From the NCBI GenBank assembly GCA_017504485.1, contig JAFVRC010000040.1, forward strand, positions 1 to 64,000: a stretch of DNA of 64,000 nucleotides, read 5' to 3'. Below the pieces are notes generated by a model, which saw nothing but the letters and a program-made list of their open reading frames with translations, was not told where the DNA came from and searched no databases. The translations under genes and the position numbers were made by a program. Positions 34,658 through 43,471 of this stretch are shown piece by piece (the stretch's first letter is position 1; each line of letters starts with the position of its first letter). The DNA comes from Alistipes sp. (GTDB taxonomy: Bacteria; Bacteroidota; Bacteroidia; Bacteroidales; Rikenellaceae).

Positions 34658-35425
34658 ATGTTCGACCTTAAAGGCAAAACAGCACTTGTAACTGGTAGCG
34701 GTCAGGGCATTGGCAGAGCCATTGCCCTGCTGCTTGCCGAGCAAGGTGCGCGAGTAGTTGTCAATTGGCGGTCGCACGACGAGGTTGCACAGCAAACCTT
34801 CGATGCGTTGGACGCTATGGGCGCCAACTACCTGCGCTGGAAGTACGACTTGGCTTCGGACAGCATCAAGGAGGATTGGGAGGCCTTCGCTCGCGAGAAC
34901 AACATCGCGGCCGACATCCTCGTCTTGAACGCCTCGATGCAGATTCGCAACGATTGGGAGAATATCACTTTCGAGGAGTTCGACCAGCAGATGCACGTCA
35001 ATCTCCGTGCCTCATTGGCTCTTATTCAGGCCTGTGTGCCGGCTATGCGCGAGCGTAAGTGGGGACGTATCGTCACCATCGGCAGCGTGCAGCAGTACCG
35101 CCCGAATACAGCCATGGCTATCTATGCCACAACGAAGTCTGCGCAGCGCAACCTCGTGCTGACGCTCTCGGTGGAGCTTGCCGGCGACGGCATCACCATC
35201 AACAACGTCGCTCCGGGTGCTATCGAGACGGTGCGTAATGAAGCTGTTCTGGCGGATGCCGCTTTCAGAACAAAAATCGAAAATTCGATTCCGGTCGGCT
35301 TCGTAGGTCAGCCGCAGGACATCGCTCCTGCCGTGTTGCTGCTCTGCTCGGAGGAGGGCCGCTATATTACGGGTACAGATATTTTGGTTGATGGCGGTAT
35401 GGCCATCCCTTTCACAAAGAAGTAA
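34658..35425 (+). CDS. SDR-family oxidoreductase
   Basis: 255 residues, classical short-chain dehydrogenase. The coenzyme loop TGSGQGIGRAIALL is at 13-26. NAS stands where most members have NAG. The catalytic Ser (GSVQQYRP), Tyr and Lys (YATTK, about 158-162) are present, and VDGG ends the fold. It belongs to the sugar-acid operon, so it probably oxidises or reduces a sugar, aldonate or 2-keto-3-deoxy acid. Whether NAD or NADP is used is unclear; the basic residue WR after strand 2 favours NADP. Confidence 0.85.
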   Translation: MFDLKGKTALVTGSGQGIGRAIALLLAEQGARVVVNWRSHDEVAQQTFDALDAMGANYLRWKYDLASDSIKEDWEAFARENNIAADILVLNASMQIRNDWENITFEEFDQQMHVNLRASLALIQACVPAMRERKWGRIVTIGSVQQYRPNTAMAIYATTKSAQRNLVLTLSVELAGDGITINNVAPGAIETVRNEAVLADAAFRTKIENSIPVGFVGQPQDIAPAVLLLCSEEGRYITGTDILVDGGMAIPFTKK

Positions 35426-35446
35426 ATTAATCTTAAATTCAGAAAA

Positions 35447-36190
35447 ATGAGTGTAGATCAATACAAGAAAGAGGTCGGCATGATGAACCTCGACAAGCTT
35501 ATCGAGGCTCGCGAGGGCATTTGCGATAAGAAATTCCCAATTTCGGACAAGGAGCTTTTGGCGCGTTTCGAGCAGCTCTATCTTGGTGCTGTGAACGACG
35601 TTATGCGCGAGTTCTGCCTGCTCAACCAGGCTCTGCCTAACCGCATCAAGCCGTTGCGCGAGTATCAGACCGTTGCCGGCTTTGCCTTCACGGTGAAGAG
35701 TGCGCCTAACGTGAAGATTACGGGCGAGATGGAGTTCCGCACGCAGATGCTCGACGAGCTCGGCGAGGATCACTTCGTCATTTGGGACACGAGCCGCGAT
35801 CAGGAGGCAACACTCTGGGGCGGTGTGATGACCTCGACTGCCAAGGGCAAGAAGGTTAAGGCCGCCTGCATCGACGGAGGTATCCGCGATACGCACCAGA
35901 TTCTCGAGGCCGACTTCCCAATCTTCTACGAGTACCGTATCTCGAATGGTTCGCTCGGTCGCTGCCTCATTACCCATTATCAGACTCCAATCAAGATTGG
36001 CGACGTAACCATCAAGCCGGGTGATGTTATCCTTGGCGATATCGATGGCGTGTTGGTTGTGCCACGCGAGATTGCCTATGATGTGCTCGTGCGTGCCGAG
36101 GAGATCAAGGAGAACGAGAAGAAGATTTTCTCGTGGGTACATGAGGGCCAGACCATTCAGGAGATTAAGGACAAGGGTGGATATTTCTAG
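35447..36190 (+). CDS. RraA-like class II pyruvate aldolase
   Basis: 247 residues. The RraA/HMG-aldolase signature is complete: WGG, then about 20 residues later CIDGGIRD, with the Arg-Asp pair typical of the enzymes. GDVILGDIDGVLVVPRE follows near residue 198. Relatives cleave 4-hydroxy-4-methyl-2-oxoglutarate, 4-carboxy-4-hydroxy-2-oxoadipate or sugar-derived 2-keto-3-deoxy acids to pyruvate. In this operon, behind an enolase-type dehydratase, cleavage of a 2-keto-3-deoxy sugar acid is the most natural role (inference). Confidence 0.82.
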   Translation: MSVDQYKKEVGMMNLDKLIEAREGICDKKFPISDKELLARFEQLYLGAVNDVMREFCLLNQALPNRIKPLREYQTVAGFAFTVKSAPNVKITGEMEFRTQMLDELGEDHFVIWDTSRDQEATLWGGVMTSTAKGKKVKAACIDGGIRDTHQILEADFPIFYEYRISNGSLGRCLITHYQTPIKIGDVTIKPGDVILGDIDGVLVVPREIAYDVLVRAEEIKENEKKIFSWVHEGQTIQEIKDKGGYF

Positions 36191-36193
36191 GCT

Positions 36194-37210
36194 ATGTTGT
36201 CCGCACTAAAACTAATGTCAATGGCGATTTTGGTCGGAACAAATACGCCCTATTGGGGGCATACATTCCTTGCGGAGGGCAATGATAAAATCTATGCCCT
36301 CCGTAGCCTTTCCGGCTCCTCATCACTCTGCGTGTTCGACGGTACGCAGTTGAAGGGGCAGGGAGGGCTCGTCGAGCTGTCGTCGCTACAAGCTATGATG
36401 GCCGAGGGAACAACCCCCGGCGAGCATTCGTGCCACATAACACTGCTCGATAGGGAGGCCGTGGTTGCCGACTATACGAGTGGAACGCTCACGCTCTACC
36501 CTCTTGCGGCCGATGGCTCGCTCGAGGGCGAGCCTCGCATCGTGCACTTCTCCGGTTCGGGGCCGCACCCGAAGCGTCAGCTGTCGCCGCACATCCACTC
36601 CTCTTCGCTCTCGCCCGACAAGGCAACCCTTATCGTTGCCGACCTCGGCACCGACCGCCTCTACCGCTTCGACGTGAAGCAGGGGCGTGCCGTAATGCCA
36701 TACACACCTGTCGTGTTGCCCGAGGGTTGCGGCCCTCGACACACAGCATTCAGCCCCGACGGGCGCTTTCTCTATGTAGTCACGGAGCTGAGCGACGAAG
36801 TGTTGGTATATCGTACAGACGACTACTCGCTACTTGAGCGTCACTCGCTCAATGGTGAAAATCCGCAGGGCGGAGCACATATCGCCCTAAGCCGCGATGG
36901 TCGCTACCTCTATGCCACGCTGCGCGTGAGTAGCACGGCCAATGCTGCAGCGTGCAAGCTCGCCGATGGCGTTGCCGTCTTCGAGCGCAATGCCGACGGC
37001 TTGTTGCGCCGTGTCGGTTATCGTACTACCGGAGGTCATCCGCGTCACTTTGCACTCTCGATTGACGGAGGTTCGCTTATCGTAGCGTGCCGCGACAGCA
37101 ACAGTGTGGAGCTCTACCCAATCGACCCGACAAGCGGAGCTCTCGGCGATTGCATCGACAAAGTCGAGGTGTCGAATCCGGTATTCGTATTACCACTATC
37201 TGGCAGATAA
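36194..37210 (+). CDS. Seven-bladed beta-propeller lactonase (YbhE/Pgl type)
   Basis: 338 residues. The family pattern is strong: HIHSSSLSPDKATLIVADLG, DRLYRFDV, GCGPRHTAFSPDGRFLYVVT, ELSDEVLVY, GGAHIALSRDGRYLYATLR and GGHPRHFALSIDGGSLIVAC. It hydrolyses an aldonolactone or 6-phosphogluconolactone. The GPRHTAFSPDG segment contains the catalytic region. There is no signal peptide, so the enzyme is cytoplasmic. In this operon it most likely opens the lactone made by a sugar dehydrogenase. ATG 36215 is an alternative start. Confidence 0.88.
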   Translation: MLSALKLMSMAILVGTNTPYWGHTFLAEGNDKIYALRSLSGSSSLCVFDGTQLKGQGGLVELSSLQAMMAEGTTPGEHSCHITLLDREAVVADYTSGTLTLYPLAADGSLEGEPRIVHFSGSGPHPKRQLSPHIHSSSLSPDKATLIVADLGTDRLYRFDVKQGRAVMPYTPVVLPEGCGPRHTAFSPDGRFLYVVTELSDEVLVYRTDDYSLLERHSLNGENPQGGAHIALSRDGRYLYATLRVSSTANAAACKLADGVAVFERNADGLLRRVGYRTTGGHPRHFALSIDGGSLIVACRDSNSVELYPIDPTSGALGDCIDKVEVSNPVFVLPLSGR

Positions 37211-37230
37211 CCAACAAAAACCCAGCCTTT

Positions 37231-38091
37231 ATGAGAAAAGCTATTATCATATTGGTCGCTCTGGCAGCAATTTGCTCGGCACAGACAGCCTCCGCTTGGG
37301 GTGGTTGGACACACAAGTTTATCGCACACACCGCCGATAAATATCTCGAGCCGGAAGTGAAAGCGAAGGTCGATAAGTATCTCGGCTCTCCGATGATAGA
37401 CCATTGCACCTGGATGGATCAGATTCGCAAGCCTATTCGCAAGAAAAGTCATCCCGACCACGAGAGATTGCAGCCGTACCGTCCGTCGCTTCTCTGGCAC
37501 GGAATGGTCTTGGACGAGAAGTTCCGCCCAAGTGACAAGCGTGCTGCGAAGGGCCGAGGTGCCTTGTATCCAAATCTTGAGAAGAGCATCGAGAACTTGC
37601 GTAACTATCGCAATATGACAGACTCGGCCGTAGCCGTAAATCTGAAGTATGTGATACACATGATGCAGGATATGCACTGCCCGTCGCACGTCTTCTACAC
37701 CGAGTTCCCGGACTGCTTCGGCGGAGAGCCTTCGGGCCCTGCCGGTCGAATGTTTATGCGCGTCTATTACGAGGGCAAGAAGACCACCTACCACGCCGTG
37801 TGGGACGGTCTATCCATTCGTGTTCTCTATCCGGAGTGCGGCAAGGATTTCGAGCTTTTCCGCCAGAAGATGGATAAGTACACTCCGAAGCAGCGTGCCA
37901 AGTTATGCCGCGGAACACTCCTTGATTGGGCTACCGACACGGGCAAGCGTTGCCGCCCAATCTACAACAAAGTGGAGCCGCAAGACCATATAGACCGCGA
38001 TTTTCTCTTGGGCTATCGCAAGATTTCCGAGGGACAGGCGATGCGCTCGGCGTACCGTCTTGCCCATCTGCTGAACGAGATTTTCAGGTAG
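37231..38091 (+). CDS. Exported S1/P1-type zinc nuclease family protein
   Basis: 286 residues from ATG 37231. A signal peptide (MRKAIIILVALAAICSAQTA-SA) is cleaved before WGGWTHKFIAHTA, which gives the N-terminal Trp zinc ligand used by the S1/P1 and phospholipase C fold. Further ligands are WMDQIRK (Asp), LWHGM (His), HMMQDMHCPSHVFY (His, Asp, His) and YHAVWD (His, Asp). All three zinc sites appear intact. The enzyme cuts single-stranded nucleic acids or phosphoesters in the periplasm. It is the last gene of a sugar operon, an unusual context. Confidence 0.83.
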   Translation: MRKAIIILVALAAICSAQTASAWGGWTHKFIAHTADKYLEPEVKAKVDKYLGSPMIDHCTWMDQIRKPIRKKSHPDHERLQPYRPSLLWHGMVLDEKFRPSDKRAAKGRGALYPNLEKSIENLRNYRNMTDSAVAVNLKYVIHMMQDMHCPSHVFYTEFPDCFGGEPSGPAGRMFMRVYYEGKKTTYHAVWDGLSIRVLYPECGKDFELFRQKMDKYTPKQRAKLCRGTLLDWATDTGKRCRPIYNKVEPQDHIDRDFLLGYRKISEGQAMRSAYRLAHLLNEIFR

Positions 38092-38177
38092 CCGCTCACC
38101 TGCCTCGCGCTTGACAAAGCCTCTTTAACCTTGCGATTGCGTTGTGGCGGATGATATATTGATAAAAAAATTGTGAG

Positions 38178-38241
38178 CGAAGAGGTTATATCTTCGATTA
38201 TTTTGTATATTTGTGGGGTTGTCAAAGATAGGCAACCCCAC
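38178..38241 (+). promoter_or_regulatory. kdgK operon promoter with two palindromes
   Basis: TATATTTG (38206-38213) is the -7 box. The inverted repeat gtggggttg (38213-38221)/caaccccac (38233-38241) covers the start point. A second, cgaaga (38178-38183)/tcttcg (38191-38196), covers the -33 to -10 interval. Both are candidate operators. Confidence 0.55.
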
Positions 38242-38280
38242 CCTAATTTTGAGTCATTGATTTTTTAAAAGATACAACAG

Positions 38281-39303
38281 ATGAAAAAGATTGTAACATT
38301 CGGAGAGATTATGCTCCGCCTCAGCACCCCGGGCAACAGCCGCTTCGTGCAGTCGGATAGCTTCGACGTAGTATATGGCGGTGGCGAGGCCAACGTCGCA
38401 GTGAGCCTTGCCTCGTATGGCCACGACGCATACTTCGTAACCAAGCTGCCGAGCCACGAGATTGGCCAATCGGCTCTCAATGCTCTGCGCCGCTATGGCG
38501 TGCATACCGACTATATCGCCCGTGGCGGCGAGCGTGTCGGCATCTACTACCTCGAGACGGGTGCCTCGATGCGCCCATCGAAGGTTATCTACGACCGTGC
38601 GCACTCCTCGATTTCGGAGGCCGAGCCTACCGACTTCGACTTCGACAAAATAATGGAGGGTGCCGACTGGTTCCACTGGTCGGGCATCACGCCGGCAATC
38701 TCGGACAAGGCTGCCGAACTCACGCGCCTCGCCTGCGAGGCAGCAAAGCGTCACGGCGTAAAGGTGTCGGTCGATTTGAACTTCCGCAAGAAGCTGTGGA
38801 CGAAGGAGAAGGCGCAGTCGGTTATGCGTCCGCTGATGCAGTATGTCGATGTATGTATCGGCAACGAGGAGGATGCGGAGCTCTGCCTCGGTTTCAAGCC
38901 CGATGCCGATGTTGAGGGTGGCAGAACCGATGCCGAGGGCTACAAATCAATCTTTGCGGCTATGGCCAAGGAGTTTGGTTTCGAGTATGTCATTTCGACG
39001 CTGCGCGAGTCTTTCTCGGCTTCGCACAACGGCTGGAAGGCGATGATTTACGACGGCAAGGAGTTCTACGAGTCGCGCCGCTACGACATCAACCCTATCG
39101 TCGATCGCGTGGGTGGAGGCGATGCCTTCTCGGGCGGTGTTATCCACGGCCTGCTCACCAAGGCTACGCAGGGTGAGGCTCTGGAGTTTGCGGTGGCTGC
39201 TTCGGCCTTGAAGCACACCATTCCGGGCGACTTCAATATGGTTTCGGCCGACGAGGTCGAGGCCTTGTGCGGTGGCGATGCAAGCGGCCGCGTACAGCGT
39301 TAA
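38281..39303 (+). CDS. kdgK: 2-keto-3-deoxygluconate kinase
   Basis: 340 residues, PfkB/ribokinase family. It phosphorylates KDG to KDPG in the cytoplasm. The start FGEIMLRLSTPGNSRFVQSD is the classic KDG-kinase opening; the YGGGEANVAVSLASYG and VDLNFRKKLW segments and the C-terminal DRVGGGDAFSGGVIHGLL (catalytic Asp) complete it. It heads the hexuronate operon kdgK-eda-MFS-SDR-uxuA-uxaC, with the promoter at 38206. Confidence 0.95.
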   Translation: MKKIVTFGEIMLRLSTPGNSRFVQSDSFDVVYGGGEANVAVSLASYGHDAYFVTKLPSHEIGQSALNALRRYGVHTDYIARGGERVGIYYLETGASMRPSKVIYDRAHSSISEAEPTDFDFDKIMEGADWFHWSGITPAISDKAAELTRLACEAAKRHGVKVSVDLNFRKKLWTKEKAQSVMRPLMQYVDVCIGNEEDAELCLGFKPDADVEGGRTDAEGYKSIFAAMAKEFGFEYVISTLRESFSASHNGWKAMIYDGKEFYESRRYDINPIVDRVGGGDAFSGGVIHGLLTKATQGEALEFAVAASALKHTIPGDFNMVSADEVEALCGGDASGRVQR

Positions 39304-39328
39304 ACATTTAATACGATGACAGAGTATT

Positions 39329-39994
39329 ATGGCACGATTTGACAAGATTGCAGTTCTAAACAAGATTCAGACGACGGGCATCGTTCCCGTATTCTATAAC
39401 GGCGATGCGGAGATTGCCAAGCAGGTCGTGAAGGCCTGCTACGAGGGCGGCATTCGCGCCTTCGAGTTCACTAATCGCGGCGACTTCGCGCACGAGGTAT
39501 TTGCCGAGGTGGTTAAGTATGCCGCCACGGAGTGCCCCGAGATGGCCGTAGGCGTAGGCTCGGTGGTAGATGCACCGACCGCCTCGCTCTACATACAGCT
39601 GGGCGCGTGCTTCGTCGTAGGCCCGCTCTTCAACCCCGATGTTGCGAAGGTGTGCAACCGCCGCCTTGTGCCCTACACGCCGGGCTGTGGCTCGATTACC
39701 GAGGTAGGCATGGCACAGGAGGCCGGCTGCGACCTATGCAAAGTATTCCCGGGCGATGTCTTGGGCCCGAAGTTCATCAAAGGTTTGATGGCCCCTATGC
39801 CGTGGAGCAAGATTATGGTTACAGGAGGTGTGGAGCCTACGACCGAAAATCTCTCGTCGTGGTTCAAGGCCGGAGCCTTTGCCGTAGGTATGGGCAGCTG
39901 CCTCTTCCCTAAGCAGTTGGTAGCCTCGAAAGATTGGGAGGCCATCAGCCGCATCTGCGCCGAGTCGATTGACGTAGCTGCAAAGTTGAAATAA
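39329..39994 (+). CDS. eda: KDPG/KHG aldolase
   Basis: 221 residues. It cleaves KDPG to pyruvate and glyceraldehyde-3-phosphate. The class I aldolase motifs are [21 protein letters not shown] (catalytic Glu), [23 protein letters not shown] (where the Schiff-base Lys region of E. coli Eda is replaced, as in the Bacteroidota branch) and [16 protein letters not shown], which carries a Lys at the Schiff-base position. Second gene of the operon, 25 bases after kdgK. Confidence 0.92.
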   Translation: MARFDKIAVLNKIQTTGIVPVFYNGDAEIAKQVVKACYEGGIRAFEFTNRGDFAHEVFAEVVKYAATECPEMAVGVGSVVDAPTASLYIQLGACFVVGPLFNPDVAKVCNRRLVPYTPGCGSITEVGMAQEAGCDLCKVFPGDVLGPKFIKGLMAPMPWSKIMVTGGVEPTTENLSSWFKAGAFAVGMGSCLFPKQLVASKDWEAISRICAESIDVAAKLK

Positions 39995-40012
39995 CCTAAA
40001 AACCTTAACTAT

Positions 40013-41446
40013 ATGAAGGACAAGATGTCAAACTACCGCTGGGCAATATGCGCCATGCTCTTCTTCGCCACGACCATCAACTATATGGATCGTCAGGTGC
40101 TGTCGCTCACATGGAAGGATTTTATCGCCCCGGAGTTCAACTGGACCGATTCGGACTACGGTACGATTACCGGCTTCTTCTCAATCTTCTATGCCATCGC
40201 CTGCCTCTTCGCGGGTAAGTTCGTGGACTGGATGGGAACAAAGAAGGGTTTCCTTTGGGCTATCGGCATCTGGTCGCTGGGTGCTTGTATGCACGCAGGC
40301 TGCGGGTGGGCAACAATAGAGCTCTTGGGCTACGAATCGTTGGAGGCTCTCAAAGCGGTAGAGGCGGGCTCGAAGGCCGCAATGGTCATAGCGTCACTCA
40401 GCGTATGGCTCTTCTTGATTTGCCGCGCAATCCTCGCTCTTGGTGAGGCCGGCAACTTCCCGGCCGCCATCAAGGTCACAGCCGAGTATTTCCCGAAGAA
40501 AGACCGCGCTCTGGCGACATCATTGTTCAACGCAGGTGCCTCGGTAGGAGCTTTGGCTGCGCCACTGACCGTACCTATCTTGGCACAAACTCTTGGTTGG
40601 GAGATGGCCTTCATCATAATCGGAGTTCTTGGCTTTGTCTGGATGTTCTTCTGGGTGTATATGTACGAGAAGCCGGAGAACTCAAAGCACGTGAATAGTG
40701 CCGAGTTGAGCTACATTCTCCAGGACGATAAGGAGGCTTCGACCGAGATGAAAACTACCGATGAGAATAAGACGATTCCGCTGATTAAGTGCTTCGGCTA
40801 CAAGCAAACGTGGTCATTCATCGCCGGCAAGTTCTTCACCGATGGCGTTTGGTGGTTCTACCTCTTCTGGGCTCCGGCATATTTCTCGGAGTGTGGCTAC
40901 GGCATGGATACGATACAGGGCAAGATGCTTGTATTCGTTCTCTATCTGATTGTCACCGTCGTTTCGATTGGTGGCGGCTACCTGCCGAAGTTGTTCGTCG
41001 AGAAGATGGGTATGGAGCCATACTCGGGACGTATGCGTGCGATGTTAATCTTCGCCTTCTTCCCTCTCTTTGCCCTCTTTGCCCAGCCATTACAGGGCAT
41101 CTCGGTTTGGTTCCCAGCCGTGATTATCGGTATCGCAGGCGCAGGACATCAGGCTTGGTCGGCCAACCTTTTCTCGACCATTGGCGATATGTTCCCTAAA
41201 TCTACCATCGCCACCGTCACCGGAATCGGTGCCATGCTCGGCGGTTGCAGTTCATTCCTCATCAATAAGGGTGCAGGTATGCTCTTCACTTATGCCGAAG
41301 CACAGGGTTCGGCCTTTACGTTTGCCGGTTTCGAGGGCAAGCCTGCGGGATATATGATTGTATTCTCGTTCTGCGCGGTGGCCTATCTGGTAGGATGGAT
41401 TATAATGAAGTTACTCGTGCCAAAATACAAGCGAATTGAGTTATAA
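40013..41446 (+). CDS. MFS hexuronate transporter (ACS family)
   Basis: 477 residues, about 12 helices. It opens YRWAICAMLFFATTINYMDR, the signature of the ExuT/anion:cation symporter branch that takes up glucuronate, galacturonate or glucarate with H+ or Na+. A cytoplasmic loop (about 225-260) is rich in charged residues. It lies between eda and mannonate oxidoreductase in a complete glucuronate pathway, so glucuronate is the most likely cargo. Confidence 0.9.
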   Translation: MKDKMSNYRWAICAMLFFATTINYMDRQVLSLTWKDFIAPEFNWTDSDYGTITGFFSIFYAIACLFAGKFVDWMGTKKGFLWAIGIWSLGACMHAGCGWATIELLGYESLEALKAVEAGSKAAMVIASLSVWLFLICRAILALGEAGNFPAAIKVTAEYFPKKDRALATSLFNAGASVGALAAPLTVPILAQTLGWEMAFIIIGVLGFVWMFFWVYMYEKPENSKHVNSAELSYILQDDKEASTEMKTTDENKTIPLIKCFGYKQTWSFIAGKFFTDGVWWFYLFWAPAYFSECGYGMDTIQGKMLVFVLYLIVTVVSIGGGYLPKLFVEKMGMEPYSGRMRAMLIFAFFPLFALFAQPLQGISVWFPAVIIGIAGAGHQAWSANLFSTIGDMFPKSTIATVTGIGAMLGGCSSFLINKGAGMLFTYAEAQGSAFTFAGFEGKPAGYMIVFSFCAVAYLVGWIIMKLLVPKYKRIEL

Positions 41447-41452
41447 AAGCGT

Positions 41453-42265
41453 ATGAATATGTTCTGTGTGAAGGATAAGGTTGTCGTAATCACTGGCGGT
41501 TACGGCGTATTGGGTGCCTCGATGGCTCGCTGCCTGGCCGAGCAGGGTGCGCACGTCGCAATCATTGGCCGCAAGGCTGAGCGCGGTGAGACTCTGGCGG
41601 CTGAACTCTCGGCGCTCGGCGCCGAGGCAATCTTCTGCAAGGCCGATGTGCTCGACAAGGAGGCTCTCACTGCAGCTCGCGAGACTATCGTGGCCAAGTG
41701 GAGAGCTATTGACGTGTTGATAAATGCTGCGGGTGGCAATATGCCTGGTGCAACGATTATGCCCGACCAGAACTTTTTGGACATCGATTTCGCGGCCTTT
41801 GGCGGAGTCATAAACCTCAACCTGATGGGCACGGTTATCCCGACCGTCATCTTCGGCGAGCAGATGGCCGCGCAGAAGAGTGGCTCGATAATCAACATCT
41901 CGTCAATGACGGCACAGCGCGTCGTGACGCGCGTCGTGGGCTACTCGGCCTCGAAGTCGGCAATCGACAACTTCACGCGCTGGATGGCTGTCGAGATGGC
42001 CAAGAAGGTGGGCGAGGGTGTGCGTGTCAATGCCATTGCACCGGGTTTCTTCCTCACCGAGCAGAACCGCACGTTGATGACCAATCCAGACGGCTCGCTC
42101 AGCGACCGTGCGAAGGATGTGGTGCGCGTAACGCCGTTTGGCCGTCTCGGCAGAGCCGAGGAGTTGCACGGAGCGGTGCTCTTCTTCGCAAGCGAGGCTT
42201 CGCACTTTGTGACGGGCGCGGTGCTGCCTGTCGATGGTGGTTTCAGCATATTCAGCGGAGTATAG
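41453..42265 (+). CDS. SDR-type D-mannonate oxidoreductase (fructuronate reductase)
   Basis: 270 residues. The NAD-binding loop TGGYGVLGASMARCLAEQGA is near the start, NAAGGN near 93, and the catalytic ISSMTAQ / YSASK (about 146-170). It ends VDGGFSIFSGV. Bacteroidota use an SDR for fructuronate-to-mannonate reduction in place of the classical UxuB fold; the position directly before uxuA supports this role. The specific reaction rests on context. Confidence 0.82.
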   Translation: MNMFCVKDKVVVITGGYGVLGASMARCLAEQGAHVAIIGRKAERGETLAAELSALGAEAIFCKADVLDKEALTAARETIVAKWRAIDVLINAAGGNMPGATIMPDQNFLDIDFAAFGGVINLNLMGTVIPTVIFGEQMAAQKSGSIINISSMTAQRVVTRVVGYSASKSAIDNFTRWMAVEMAKKVGEGVRVNAIAPGFFLTEQNRTLMTNPDGSLSDRAKDVVRVTPFGRLGRAEELHGAVLFFASEASHFVTGAVLPVDGGFSIFSGV

Positions 42266-42268
42266 GCT

Positions 42269-43453
42269 ATGGCAGAGGTATATAGATGCGAGCAGTGCTG
42301 GCGTTGGTACGGTCCGAATGACCCCGTATCGCTGTCGGACATCCGTCAGGCGGGTGCTACGGGCATAGTCAATGCCCTGCATCACATTCCGAATGGCGAA
42401 ATATGGAGTGTCGAGGAGATTCTCGCTCGCAAGCAGATTATCGAGGAGGCGGGCCTACGCTGGTCGGTAGTCGAGAGTGTACCCGTACACGAACACATAA
42501 AGACGCGCACAGGCGACTTCGAGCAATATATCGAGAACTACAAGCAGAGCATCCGCAACCTTGCTTCGTGCGGCATAAAGACCATAACCTACAACTTTAT
42601 GCCCGTGCTCGATTGGACACGCACGGACCTTGCCTACGAGATGCCCGATGGCAGCCGCGCTCTGCGCTTCGAACGTGCCGCATTTGTCGCTTTCGACCTC
42701 TTCTTGCTGCGCCGCCCGAATGCCGAGGCAGAATATACGGCAGAGGAGCGGGAGGTTGCACGCCAACGCTTCGAGCGAATGAACGATGAGGAGCGCAATC
42801 GTCTGGTGCGCAATATGATTGCCGGACTTCCGGGCTCCGAGGAGAGCTTCACACTGGAGCAGTTTCAGGCGGAGCTCGACCGCTATCGCAACATCACGCC
42901 CGAGCGTCTGCGCCAAAACCTGATACTCTTTCTTCAGGAGGTATGTCCTGTGGCCGATGAGGCAGGTGCCGTGATGGTTATCCACCCCGACGATCCGCCG
43001 ATGTCGATTCTCGGGCTACCACGCATAATGAGTTGCGCTGAAGATTTCGCACGACTGATAGAAGCCGTGCCTAACCCAAGCAACGGACTATGCCTCTGTA
43101 CGGGCTCGCTCGGCGTGAGCAGTGCGAATGATTGCGCGGCGATGATGCAACGCTTTGGCGACCGCGTGGGCTTCGTACATCTGCGCAGCACGGAGCGCGA
43201 TGCGGATGGCAACTTCCACGAAGCGAACCACCTCGAGGGCGATGTGGATATGTACGGCGTAATGAAGGCTCTCTTGGAGTTGCAGCAGCGGCGCGGTGTG
43301 TCGCTACCGATGCGCCCCGACCACGGACACCAGATGGTCGATGACCTGCGCAAAAAGACCAATCCCGGATACAGCTGCATAGGCCGTCTGCGCGGCCTCG
43401 CGGAGCTGCGCGGTCTGGAGATGGGTATCGCCAAATCACTCTTTGAAAACTAA
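42269..43453 (+). CDS. uxuA: Mannonate dehydratase
   Basis: 394 residues. It dehydrates D-mannonate to KDG; a Mn/Fe enzyme with a TIM-barrel fold. Visible are [20 protein letters not shown] near the N-terminus, [16 protein letters not shown], the [13 protein letters not shown] core, MVIHPDDPP with a metal-binding His, and [14 protein letters not shown] near 345 with the conserved His. Three bases after the SDR gene. Confidence 0.96.
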   Translation: MAEVYRCEQCWRWYGPNDPVSLSDIRQAGATGIVNALHHIPNGEIWSVEEILARKQIIEEAGLRWSVVESVPVHEHIKTRTGDFEQYIENYKQSIRNLASCGIKTITYNFMPVLDWTRTDLAYEMPDGSRALRFERAAFVAFDLFLLRRPNAEAEYTAEEREVARQRFERMNDEERNRLVRNMIAGLPGSEESFTLEQFQAELDRYRNITPERLRQNLILFLQEVCPVADEAGAVMVIHPDDPPMSILGLPRIMSCAEDFARLIEAVPNPSNGLCLCTGSLGVSSANDCAAMMQRFGDRVGFVHLRSTERDADGNFHEANHLEGDVDMYGVMKALLELQQRRGVSLPMRPDHGHQMVDDLRKKTNPGYSCIGRLRGLAELRGLEMGIAKSLFEN

Positions 43454-43471
43454 CAAAAACCTGAAAATACC

